A DNA stretch of 64,000 nt from Clostridium vitabionis (GTDB taxonomy: Bacteria; Bacillota; Clostridia; Lachnospirales; Lachnospiraceae), in assembly GCF_015351765.1 (NCBI RefSeq), contig NZ_JADKQA010000007.1:1-64000 (forward strand), written 5' to 3'. Numbering within the stretch: the first letter of the stretch is position 1; each line of letters begins with the position of its first letter. The notes below the pieces were generated by a model. It worked only from the letters and a program-made list of their open reading frames with translations. It ran no database searches and was not told where the DNA came from. Position numbers and translations under genes: made by a program. Shown here piece after piece: positions 26,448 through 34,412 of this stretch.

Positions 26448-28550
26448 ATGAAGTTAGTAATTGCTGAAAAGCCGTCCGTGGCCAAATCCATCGCCAAAGT
26501 GATCGGCGCCTACAAGAGAGAAAAGGGATATATGGAGGGAAGCGGATACCTCGTATCCTGGTGCATCGGCCATCTGGTCGGGCTGGTTCCGCCGGATTCC
26601 TATGATGAGAAATACAGAAGGTGGCGTCTGGAGGACCTTCCGATCATTCCGGAGAACTGGATGTATGAGGTGAGCCGCGATAAGACAGAACAGTTTGCCA
26701 TTTTAAAGGAGCTGATGCATCGGGAGGATGTGGACTGCGTGGTAAATGCCTGTGATGCCGGACGCGAGGGAGAACTGATCTTCCGGCTGGTCTATCAGGA
26801 AGCAGAATGCAGGAAGCCCATGAAACGCCTCTGGATTAACTCCATGGAGGACGAAGCGATCCGTCAGGGATTTGAGCAGTTAAAGGATGGAAGAGACTAC
26901 GACAGGCTTTATGATGCGGCAGCGTGCCGGTCGAAAGCGGACTGGCTGGTCGGCATGAATGCCACCAGACTTTTTACGTCACTGTACAATCATCGCCTGA
27001 CCGTGGGACGCGTGCAGACGCCGACGCTTGCACTGGTTGTTGATCGTAATGACAGGATCAGAAACTTTGAAAAGCAGAAGTACTTCACCATCGACCTGCA
27101 CTTGGGAGAATTTACCGTAAGCAGTGAGCGAATTGATAATCCAGATGAGGCGGAGCAGATCCGCAGTGACTGCGAAGGAAAGACGGTAAGGATTACGGAA
27201 GTTGAGAGCATGGAGAAGTCGGTTAATCCGCCGAAACTGTTTGATCTGACGGCACTGCAGAGAGAAGCAAACCGTATTTATGGCTATACGGCCGCGGAAA
27301 CCCTCAGTTACACCCAGAGCCTGTATGAGAAGAAGCTGGTGACTTATCCGAGAACGGACAGCCGGTATCTGACGGAAGATATGGCGGATACCGCGCTGGC
27401 TATGACAGAGCTTGCCATGGAAAAGTTCGGTTACAGCGCATCAGATGCGGAAGAGAGGAATATTTCCAGAGTATTAGATAGCTCCAGGGTTTCGGATCAC
27501 ACCGCCATTATTCCGACGGCGATGCTTTCTGAGATTGATTTGAAGAGTCTCCCTAAGGCTGAGCAGGACATTCTGGCGCTGATTGCCAGGCAGCTGCTGT
27601 GTGCGACCGGAAGAAAAGAGGTTCTGCTGGAGAAAGAGATCAGGGCAGAGTGCGCCGGACGTCTCTTTTCGGCAAAAGGGAAAACCGTGCTGGATCCCGG
27701 CTGGAAGGCGTATGAAAACCAGTTCAGAGACAGGCAGAGAAGCGGCCGGAGTGAAGAAGAGGGAGATGAGAAGGATCTTCCGAATGCGGCGAAAGGGCAG
27801 ACATTTCCAGATGCAGCAGCAAAGACAGTGGAGCATTTCACTTCGCCTCCGAAGGCGTTTACCGAAGACACACTCCTTGCAGCTATGGAGACCGCCGGAT
27901 CGGATCTGGTTGATCCGGATGCGGAGCGCAAAGGCCTGGGAACTCCTGCGACCCGGGCATCTATGATCGAGAAGCTGGTGGCATCCGGCTATATGAAGCG
28001 CAAAAACAAGCAGCTGCTTCCGACGGATGATGGCATCGCTCTAATTGAAATCATGCCGGAAGAGATCCGGTCGCCGCAGATGACGGCAGAGTGGGAGAAC
28101 CATCTGAAGGAAATTGAGTGCGGCAATAGAGATGCCGGAGCTTTTATGAATGAGATTTCGTCGATGGTCACGGAGCTTGTCCATTCGCATCAGAGTATCC
28201 CGGAAGAAGAGCAGACGCGATTTGGAAGTGCAGATGAAAAGAGAGAAGTCATCGGCACCTGCCCGCGATGCGGATCACCGGTCTACGAAGGCAGAAAGAA
28301 TTATTACTGCGCTAACCGTTCCTGTTCGTTTTGCCTCTGGAAGGAGAGCAGATGGCTGGAGGCGCATCACGCGAGAGTGACAAAGAAGATGGCCAGAGAG
28401 TTCCTGAAGACAGGAAGGGCCAGGAACATCACCCTTTACTCAGAGAAGAAGGGGAGAAATTTCGAGGCAGACCTTACCATGGAGGACACGGGCAAATATA
28501 TCAATTACCGGATGGAATTTCCGAAGAGAGAGGAGAAAAGTTGTGAGTGA
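26448..28550 (+). CDS. topB: DNA topoisomerase III
   Basis: A 700-residue type IA topoisomerase that decatenates or relaxes DNA, probably during ICE replication or transfer. The TOPRIM domain lies at the N-terminus (MKLVIAEKPSVAKSIA, with NACDAGREGELIFR), the active-site Tyr in VTYPRTDSRYL near 300, and there is a C-terminal four-Cys zinc finger (CPRCG...CANRSCSFC). ATG 26448 is chosen because AGAGGAG precedes it and the true N-terminus starts there; the longer frame has no family match. Confidence 0.92.
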   Translation: MKLVIAEKPSVAKSIAKVIGAYKREKGYMEGSGYLVSWCIGHLVGLVPPDSYDEKYRRWRLEDLPIIPENWMYEVSRDKTEQFAILKELMHREDVDCVVNACDAGREGELIFRLVYQEAECRKPMKRLWINSMEDEAIRQGFEQLKDGRDYDRLYDAAACRSKADWLVGMNATRLFTSLYNHRLTVGRVQTPTLALVVDRNDRIRNFEKQKYFTIDLHLGEFTVSSERIDNPDEAEQIRSDCEGKTVRITEVESMEKSVNPPKLFDLTALQREANRIYGYTAAETLSYTQSLYEKKLVTYPRTDSRYLTEDMADTALAMTELAMEKFGYSASDAEERNISRVLDSSRVSDHTAIIPTAMLSEIDLKSLPKAEQDILALIARQLLCATGRKEVLLEKEIRAECAGRLFSAKGKTVLDPGWKAYENQFRDRQRSGRSEEEGDEKDLPNAAKGQTFPDAAAKTVEHFTSPPKAFTEDTLLAAMETAGSDLVDPDAERKGLGTPATRASMIEKLVASGYMKRKNKQLLPTDDGIALIEIMPEEIRSPQMTAEWENHLKEIECGNRDAGAFMNEISSMVTELVHSHQSIPEEEQTRFGSADEKREVIGTCPRCGSPVYEGRKNYYCANRSCSFCLWKESRWLEAHHARVTKKMAREFLKTGRARNITLYSEKKGRNFEADLTMEDTGKYINYRMEFPKREEKSCE

Positions 28551-28704
28551 GATTATTTTGCATTCGATGGAGGAGCTGAATCAGTTCCTTCGAAGTGTTC
28601 CGGACCTGACGAATGTCAGGATCCGGGTTGATTACGGAAAGGAAGGTGATGCGGATGCCGGGGAAAAGACAACGGGAAGTGCCGGGACAGCAGAGCATCG
28701 ATGA
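28543..28704 (+). CDS. Small ICE protein (GTG start)
   Basis: A 53-residue reading frame starting GTG 28543, overlapping the end of topB by 8 bp with GAGGAGAAAAG upstream, and ending inside the next gene. Small acidic proteins of the form ILHSMEELNQFLRSVPD occur between topB and the RadC-like gene in related elements. The function is unknown. Confidence 0.45.
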   Translation: MSEIILHSMEELNQFLRSVPDLTNVRIRVDYGKEGDADAGEKTTGSAGTAEHR

Positions 28705-30001
28705 CTACCAGCTGGCGCAGGTGGATGTCCGTCTGGTTCTGAAGGAAAGCGCATCGCTGTACAGCACGGAGTCCCTGTCAGGGCCTGAGCAGGCGGCAAG
28801 GATCATGGCGGAGGCAATGAAGGATCTGGATCGGGAAATGGTCTGCGTCGTCAACATGGACAACCATCTCAGGCCGATCAACTATAACGTGGTTTCGATC
28901 GGAAGCCTTAACGCATCTGTTGTACCGGTTCAGAACGTGTTCAAGAGTTCCATCCTTTCCAACGCCGGATCCATCATGCTGATCCACAATCATCCGAGCG
29001 GCGAGATCACGCCGAGCAGTGAAGATTATGAGATCACCAGACGCCTGGTGGAGGCGGGAAAGCTGATGGATATTCCCGTCATCGACCACGTGATTATCGG
29101 CGCGGGAGCAGGAAGAAGATACAGCTTCAGAGAAGATCAGCCGGATCTGTTCAACGGGTCCCCTGATTTTTCTTTTATTTCCAGAATGACAGCAGATAGA
29201 AAAGGAGTAAGCGAAATGGCAAATGCATACCCATCAGAAATGAGTGTTCTCCATGACTATAGTCAGGTAAAGAAGAATCTCTTCATCCGCCTTTGCAATG
29301 CGGAGAAGAATTCGACAGCGCTTAAAGCGGTGCCCCATAGGCAGGAGGCGGATCTGGCCATGACCTATCACGTTCGTATTGATCTCCCTGGAGAAGGTAT
29401 GGGAAGCGCGATGGTGACGAATGAAATGCTGAAGAACTTCGGCGTATCCGAAGCACAGCTCCATGAGGATGCCATGCAGAACAGTAAGGAGATGCTTCCT
29501 GCAAAATTTGCGCCGATGGCAACCATCCTGTTCGGCGTTCCGGAGGAGCAGGCCATGGCAGAGGGAGAGATCCCGATGATGGTTCTGACCAATGAAAAGC
29601 AGGTTTATGGCGCGTCCGCCCTGTTCTATCCGGAGCAGTTTGAAAACATGGAAGAAAAGCTGGGCGGCAGTTACTTCGTTCTCCCCTCTTCCGTGCATGA
29701 GATCATTGCCGTTCCGGATGACGGAAGCCTGGAAGCAAAGGATCTGGAAGAGATGGTGACGGAAATCAATGCGTCGCAGGTGGAACCCAGGGATCAGCTG
29801 TCGGACCATGTCTATCACTTTGATGCCCGGGAGAGAAAGTTCGAGCTTGCAGCCGATTATGAGACACGTATGAATCAGAAAGAACAGGCAAAGGGCAAGG
29901 ATTCCATCCTCCGCAAGCTGGATGAAAAGAAGCATGAGGCCGGAAAACATGCGCCTGACAGGCATCATCAGAAAGCAAAAACGGCGGAAGCAGCTCGTTA
30001 A
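28655..30001 (+). CDS. RadC-like JAB domain fused to DUF5688 domain
   Basis: A two-domain protein. The N-terminal part (about 15-160) has the JAMM metal site HNHPSGEITPSSED, typical of RadC/JAB proteins. The C-terminal part (about 185-400) matches DUF5688, seen in clostridial mobile elements. ATG 28655 gives the best spacing to AAGGAAGG; ATG 28649 is an alternative. The basic tail may bind DNA. RadC-like JAB proteins accompany mobile elements, but their reaction is not established. Confidence 0.8.
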   Translation: MPGKRQREVPGQQSIDDYQLAQVDVRLVLKESASLYSTESLSGPEQAARIMAEAMKDLDREMVCVVNMDNHLRPINYNVVSIGSLNASVVPVQNVFKSSILSNAGSIMLIHNHPSGEITPSSEDYEITRRLVEAGKLMDIPVIDHVIIGAGAGRRYSFREDQPDLFNGSPDFSFISRMTADRKGVSEMANAYPSEMSVLHDYSQVKKNLFIRLCNAEKNSTALKAVPHRQEADLAMTYHVRIDLPGEGMGSAMVTNEMLKNFGVSEAQLHEDAMQNSKEMLPAKFAPMATILFGVPEEQAMAEGEIPMMVLTNEKQVYGASALFYPEQFENMEEKLGGSYFVLPSSVHEIIAVPDDGSLEAKDLEEMVTEINASQVEPRDQLSDHVYHFDARERKFELAADYETRMNQKEQAKGKDSILRKLDEKKHEAGKHAPDRHHQKAKTAEAAR

Positions 30002-30014
30002 GGAGGAAGCGGAC

Positions 30015-30152
30015 ATGAAGAATACAGAAGAAATGAAGGATATGAACAGCAGACGCCTGATGGCCTATGAGACGCTTCTTGCAGAAAAAGGGATCTGCAC
30101 ACAGGCCGCCGAATCAAAGGACGGCAAGGTTCCAAAAACGGAGAAGAAATGA
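30015..30152 (+). CDS. Small ICE protein
   Basis: A 45-residue charged peptide with AGGAGG before ATG 30015, immediately after the RadC-like gene and before the next small gene. No domain is recognised. Conserved position and spacing support that it is a real gene. Confidence 0.45.
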   Translation: MKNTEEMKDMNSRRLMAYETLLAEKGICTQAAESKDGKVPKTEKK

Positions 30153-30163
30153 GGTGACGCCTT

Positions 30164-30460
30164 GTGAAGCTGAGCAAAGTGGAACAAGAGACCATCATCA
30201 GCTACAACGAAGCAAAGCTGACGGCTGATATTTATACGCACAATGCCAGGCTGAAGCAGAGACTTCAGGAAATTGCAGAGCAGTTCCCGGAAGAATGCTG
30301 CTTCGTTCGGGATAACGATTATGGAGGGGTGACATACCGGATCAGCAAGGCGCTGATCCAGGTGCGGAAATTATACTCCAAAGAGAGACGGGAAATGCTC
30401 CGCCGGCAGGCGCTGGCATCCGGCAGAATGCCTCCAAACCGTCAGAATAAGGAGCCGTAA
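30164..30460 (+). CDS. Small helical ICE protein
   Basis: A 98-residue basic, mostly helical protein starting GTG 30164 after GAGGTGACG. It has no membrane segment or catalytic motif; the C-terminal half contains many Arg/Lys. I do not recognise the family; the location between RadC-like and ArdC-like genes suggests an accessory role in transfer. Confidence 0.55.
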   Translation: MKLSKVEQETIISYNEAKLTADIYTHNARLKQRLQEIAEQFPEECCFVRDNDYGGVTYRISKALIQVRKLYSKERREMLRRQALASGRMPPNRQNKEP

Positions 30461-30483
30461 CTCCTCGGGGAAACAACAGGTGG

Positions 30484-30521
30484 GAACACGCGGATAGGTC
30501 ATAGGGCCTGTCTCCGTGTTC
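30484..30521 (+). other. Long hairpin upstream of the ArdC-like gene
   Basis: GAACACG (30484-30490) pairs with CGTGTTC (30515-30521), and the stem continues with GGATAGG/CCTGTCT, giving about 15 pairs with one mismatch and an 8-nt loop. There is no T-run, so it is not an intrinsic terminator. It sits about 40 bp before the ardC start. Confidence 0.5.
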
Positions 30522-30561
30522 TCTCTAACTGGATTCAATCAAGTGAAAAAGGAGGAAACAT

Positions 30562-31995
30562 TTGGCGGAAAACAAACGATATGACAGGGTAAAAGAGATT
30601 ACCGATCAGCTGGAGCAGGGAATCCAGGAACTGTTTGATTCTGAGCGGTATAAGACATGGCTGACAACCATGAGCAGGTTTCATGACTACAGCCTGAATA
30701 ACACCCTGCTGATTGCTTTACAGAAACCGGATGCGACGCTGGTTGCCGGTTACAGCACCTGGAAAAATCAGTTTGGCAGGCAGGTGCAGAAGGGTGAAAA
30801 GGCGATCCGTATTCTGGCTCCCACTCCTTACAAGCAGAGGATTGATAAGGAAAAGCTGGATCCGGATACGCGTATGCCGCTGAGGGACAAGGACGGAAAG
30901 CCGGTTACGGAGACGCAGGAGATCCTGCACACGGCATTTAAGGTGGTAAATGTCTTTGATGTGAGCCAGACCGAAGGACGGGATCTGCCGACTCTGGGTG
31001 TGGATGAACTGTCGGGTGAAGTAAGAGATTTTGATCTCTTTTTTGAAGCCTTGAAGCGTGTCTGCCCGGTGCCTATCAAACTGACAAAGATCGAAGGCGG
31101 GGCCAAGGGGTATTTCCATCTGCAGGAGAACCGGATTGCCATCAAGAAAGGCATGAGTCAGCTGCAGACAGCAAAGACCGCCGTACATGAAATGGCCCAC
31201 CAGAAGCTTCATTCCCTGAAACAACAGGGAGAAAAGAAAGAAGGAAGCCGGCTGACCAGAAATGCGAAGGAAGTGGAAGCTGAATCGGTTGCGTTTACGG
31301 TGTGTCAGAGATTCGGACTGGACACCTCGGATTACAGTTTCGCCTATATCGCCGGCTGGTCTCAGGGAAAAGATACACCGGAACTGAAAGCATCCTTAAG
31401 GACGATCCGACAGGCATCCGCAGAGCTGATCGATGCCATTGAGGAACAGATGCAGCTTCTGCAAAAAGAGCAGGAATTTCAGCCGGTCCATCCTGAGTAT
31501 GAGAAGGAACAGGAACTTTCCGCAGACGCAAAGATCACCTTCTATGTCGCCGAATGCATGGAATTCCCGGAACTTGGAGAATTTCATAAAAATCTGACTC
31601 TGCCGGAAGCGTTCGCAATTTATAACAGCATTCCGGCGGAACGGATGCATGGTGTGAAGGGCATCGGGTTCGATCTGAGGGACGGCAGTATTTACGACGG
31701 GGAGTTTCCTCTTATGGAAGCCGGAAAGCTGGCGACGGATTCGATTGATCTTGTAGAAGATTACCGCGAAAGTCCTCTGGTGCAGCAGGCCGTAGCCGAT
31801 TGCAGAAGTCTGCTGGAGGAAAAGAAACAGCAGGCTGTTTTGGACGTGGCAGACGGAGCCCGGACTCCTGCGGCGAAGAGCGATGGAAAGAGATCCGTAC
31901 TGACGGACCTTCGCAATAAGAAGAGCCGTGTCAATGGAGTAAATGCTCCAAAAGAGCAGAACAGATCCAAAAGAGAGGAGATGGAGCAGGCATGA
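30562..31995 (+). CDS. ArdC-like antirestriction protein with metallopeptidase motif
   Basis: A 477-residue protein. The N-terminal ArdC-type ssDNA-binding domain (about 5-130) includes NNTLLIALQKPDATLVAGYSTW and EKAIRILAP. A zinc-peptidase-like segment with HEMAHQKLH lies near 209-217, and a C-terminal YodL/DUF4316-like region (about 310-400) has FPELGEFHKNLTLPEA. ArdC proteins protect incoming conjugative DNA from host restriction. AAGGAGG precedes the start. Notably, the same element also carries its own defence systems. Confidence 0.8.
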   Translation: MAENKRYDRVKEITDQLEQGIQELFDSERYKTWLTTMSRFHDYSLNNTLLIALQKPDATLVAGYSTWKNQFGRQVQKGEKAIRILAPTPYKQRIDKEKLDPDTRMPLRDKDGKPVTETQEILHTAFKVVNVFDVSQTEGRDLPTLGVDELSGEVRDFDLFFEALKRVCPVPIKLTKIEGGAKGYFHLQENRIAIKKGMSQLQTAKTAVHEMAHQKLHSLKQQGEKKEGSRLTRNAKEVEAESVAFTVCQRFGLDTSDYSFAYIAGWSQGKDTPELKASLRTIRQASAELIDAIEEQMQLLQKEQEFQPVHPEYEKEQELSADAKITFYVAECMEFPELGEFHKNLTLPEAFAIYNSIPAERMHGVKGIGFDLRDGSIYDGEFPLMEAGKLATDSIDLVEDYRESPLVQQAVADCRSLLEEKKQQAVLDVADGARTPAAKSDGKRSVLTDLRNKKSRVNGVNAPKEQNRSKREEMEQA

Positions 31996-32207
31996 AATTT
32001 AATGAGGAACAGAGGAATCTCTTATGTGCACTTGATCATGCAAGCAGAAAGGCGGCTGTCCGGGATCTGCTTCATGTTCTTCCACATGTGGATGACGAGG
32101 ACATGAAAGAGATCTGTGCGGAAACGGTCAGACGACTGGAGCAGATGTCAGACGAAGAATTCCTTGCTCTTGATCTGACGATTCCGGAGGAGGGAGAAGA
32201 TGAGTGA
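31992..32207 (+). CDS. Transposon-transfer assisting family protein (TTRAP)
   Basis: A 71-residue acidic protein (MKFNEEQRNLLCALDHASR...) resembling the TTRAP family of ICE transfer accessory proteins. It starts in an ATGA overlap with the ArdC-like gene and overlaps the YodL-domain gene by 8 bp, so it is part of the same operon. The molecular role is unknown. Confidence 0.7.
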   Translation: MKFNEEQRNLLCALDHASRKAAVRDLLHVLPHVDDEDMKEICAETVRRLEQMSDEEFLALDLTIPEEGEDE

Positions 32208-32772
32208 TGAGAAAAGGATCCGGTATTATCTCTTTCAGCTGAAAGATAATGTGGAAAATGCCAGTGATCTCCTATTTATGGATTCTGCGTATTTAAGGAA
32301 GAAGCACCTGGCAGTCGATGGAAGTAACTACGAACCGGTCTATCAGGGAGAAGTAGATGAATCCGGTCAGAACACGGCAGAGATTCTGGATAGTATCTAT
32401 GAGCGGTTTAATCTGCATCATCCGGATGACTTCCGGGGACATTCCCTCAGCGTCAGTGATATTGTGGTTCTCAGAGAAGACGGAAGGGACCAGGCTTACT
32501 ACGTGGATTCCTTTGGGTTTATGGAAGTGCCGGAGTTCTTTGCGGCCAATCCTCTGGAGAAAGTGGAGGAACTGTTAGAGGACGATTACGGCATGATTGA
32601 CGGACTGATCAACAATGGAGCCCGTGACAGGGAAGACAAAACGGAGAAATCATCTCTGCTGGAGAAGCTCCAGACCAAGAAGGAGGAAGCGGAGCAGATG
32701 CAGAGGCAGACAGCAAGAGAGACGGGAGATAAGGTTCCGGCAGTCACGCCGGATGAAAGAACACGCGGATAA
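32200..32772 (+). CDS. YodL/DUF4316 domain protein
   Basis: A 190-residue protein with a YodL-like domain (about 5-120): RIRYYLFQLKDN, DFRGHSLSVSDIVVL and YYVDSFGFMEVPEFF. A short DUF4316-like helical C-terminus follows. These proteins close the transfer operon in many Lachnospiraceae ICEs. It is followed by a terminator. The biochemical role is unknown. Confidence 0.7.
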   Translation: MSDEKRIRYYLFQLKDNVENASDLLFMDSAYLRKKHLAVDGSNYEPVYQGEVDESGQNTAEILDSIYERFNLHHPDDFRGHSLSVSDIVVLREDGRDQAYYVDSFGFMEVPEFFAANPLEKVEELLEDDYGMIDGLINNGARDREDKTEKSSLLEKLQTKKEEAEQMQRQTARETGDKVPAVTPDERTRG

Positions 32773-32778
32773 AAAGAT

Positions 32779-32834
32779 GCCCGGAGAGGTATCTGATCCA
32801 CATAGGGATCGGGTGCTTTTCCGGGCCGTTTTTT
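32779..32834 (+). terminator. Terminator at the end of the conjugation operon
   Basis: Outer stem GCCCGG (32779-32784) with CCGGGC (32821-32826), and an inner GATCC/GGATC stem, followed by GTTTTTT. It ends the rightward operon before a convergent gene. Confidence 0.6.
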
Positions 32835-32869
32835 ATATGGAGTTCAGGTCGCTGAGGTGCAAACATAAT

Positions 32870-33862
32870 TCATTTCAGATATTGTTCTGCCAGCCGTTTC
32901 ACTTCATTCTGCATTTGCTGAACGACTTTATCCGGACCTGTGATCTTTATTCCGGCGCCAAGAGACATGATCCAGCCCAGAAACTGGCTGCTGGGGATCA
33001 CATCCACATGTACGCAGAAGGTATTTTCATCGATGGGAATCAGAGTAACATCCTTGCCAAAGCGGTCAATGATGATTCCGGCCTTGTCGTTGCTGCATTC
33101 CAGTGTCACGCAGGTTTCCTCACCGCCGAACATGCCGAAGACCGCCTTGGAATACTTCGCCATATTGAAGCCTTTGAAGGCTTCCTGCCCCTCGCGCCTT
33201 GTCTCGACAACGCGCAGATCCTTCATCTTATCCACACGGTAATGCTTGATCTTGTCCGCCTCTGTGTCATAAGCAACGAGGTAGTAGTATTCGTCGTCCC
33301 ACATCAGGCACCAGGGGCTGACCTGATACAGCGCGCCATTGTGCCGCAGAACCGGATTGCCCTTGAGATCCCACTGGAAATAGTGGAAAGAGATCTGTTT
33401 GCTGTCCGCAATGGCAGAGTAGATGGTATCCACGTTGTTGTAGATCAGTTTGTTCGGAGTCTTGACTCTCCCGGAGATGACGACCTGTCTCTGCAGCTGC
33501 CTTGTCTCATATATGCTGACGAGGTTTTCCAGCTTTTTGATCAGAGCCTTCGATTTCTTATCCGTGATGAATTTGGCGGCCTGTACAGAGTCCACCAGGA
33601 GCTTCAGCTCCGGCAGTTCAAACTGCCTTTTGCCAAGATGATAGTACGTATTGCGGCCGATCTTTTCCTTGATGATATCCAACCCGAAATGCTCCAGCTC
33701 TTCAAAATCCAGATACAGGGTTTTCCTGTCCGCAGAAACATCATAAGACGACAGCTTTTTGATGATTTCCTGCATCGTCAGAGAATGCTGGTCATCGGTA
33801 TATTCCGTAAAAATCTTTACCAGATAAAGCATTTTCAGCTTCTGGTTTTCTCCCTTTGCCAT
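32870..33862 (-). CDS. WYL-domain transcriptional regulator 1
   Basis: A 330-residue regulator with an N-terminal winged helix (about 5-75), a WYL domain (about 140-215, with YYLVAYDTEADKIKHYRVDKM) and a C-terminal WCX-like region. WYL proteins sense ligands, often nucleic acid, and control defence genes. It is paralogous to the regulator at 41154 (same QKxKxLYL opening, DSVQAAxFITDKK motif). Its upstream region holds copy 1 of the 66-bp repeat. Confidence 0.85.
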   Translation of the reverse strand: MAKGENQKLKMLYLVKIFTEYTDDQHSLTMQEIIKKLSSYDVSADRKTLYLDFEELEHFGLDIIKEKIGRNTYYHLGKRQFELPELKLLVDSVQAAKFITDKKSKALIKKLENLVSIYETRQLQRQVVISGRVKTPNKLIYNNVDTIYSAIADSKQISFHYFQWDLKGNPVLRHNGALYQVSPWCLMWDDEYYYLVAYDTEADKIKHYRVDKMKDLRVVETRREGQEAFKGFNMAKYSKAVFGMFGGEETCVTLECSNDKAGIIIDRFGKDVTLIPIDENTFCVHVDVIPSSQFLGWIMSLGAGIKITGPDKVVQQMQNEVKRLAEQYLK

Positions 33863-33890
33863 AGCATCAGATCCTTTCCCCTATTTCTCC

Positions 33891-33956
33891 TATGATACCA
33901 TGAAGAGAGATGGAAGGAAATGATCGAGTCTTAAAAACAGGACGCAAAAATCAGCT
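33891..33956 (+). repeat. 66-bp direct repeat, copy 1
   Basis: Near-identical (about four differences) to 37877-37942. The shared core includes ATGATCGAGTCTTAAAAACA. The two copies bracket the HIRAN/Sel1/helical-repeat cassette. This copy lies upstream of WYL regulator 1; beyond it, a remnant resembling the relaxase 3' end is seen on the - strand. Confidence 0.8.
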
Positions 33957-34035
33957 TCCGCAGTCTGACTTTCGTAGAGGATTATTTTTTGTACTGCGTA
34001 TTTTATTGGGGGCACATTCTTCTACAGGCCACAAC

Positions 34036-34335
34036 TTATTTATGACAATTGAGAAAGCAGAGCACACCCTTTGGAAGGATATAGAGGACCGTTCCTTCTG
34101 CCGTGTCACCGATTTTGTCATAGAGACGGCCTGCACTGTAACTCTCACCTGCTACGGTGTATGGGCTGTTTGCTACGTAGCCGACTTGTCCAAGACCTTC
34201 AAGTTCAACCCGGATCGCTTCTCGATCCGCTTCATTGTCCGGTTCCTTGATGAGCTTAACGGCCATGTCCGGTTTGAAAAATTCCTGGCCGTAATAATGA
34301 TTTGTTCCAGTGATTGTAAAGAAAATCCGTTTCAT
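34036..34335 (-). CDS. HIRAN-domain protein
   Basis: A 99-residue protein that is essentially one HIRAN domain (ITGTNHYYGQEFF...KLIKEPDNEADREAIRVEL...VGYVANSP). HIRAN domains bind DNA 3' ends or damaged DNA in helicases and nucleases; here it stands alone. The gene reads leftward with GAGGAGG upstream and shares an 18-bp upstream box with the 520-aa gene of the same cassette. The role within the cassette is unknown. Confidence 0.8.
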   Translation of the reverse strand: MKRIFFTITGTNHYYGQEFFKPDMAVKLIKEPDNEADREAIRVELEGLGQVGYVANSPYTVAGESYSAGRLYDKIGDTAEGTVLYILPKGVLCFLNCHK

Positions 34336-34382
34336 GATACAGCCTCCTCATCTATTTGATAATCTAAGTATAGAGGAGCATG

Positions 34383-34400
34383 TGTACCAAAAAACGGACT
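34383..34400 (-). promoter_or_regulatory. Shared 18-bp upstream box, copy 1
   Basis: TGTACCAAAAAACGGACT on the + strand, 48 bp upstream of the HIRAN gene. It recurs with one change at 37812-37829 before the 520-aa gene, suggesting common regulation of the cassette. Confidence 0.45.
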
Positions 34401-34412
34401 TATAGAATGATT

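Noticed and set aside
32615-33895. A 426-codon plus-strand frame opposite WYL regulator 1
   Set aside because: The minus-strand protein is a complete WYL regulator; the plus frame crosses a terminator and has no domain.
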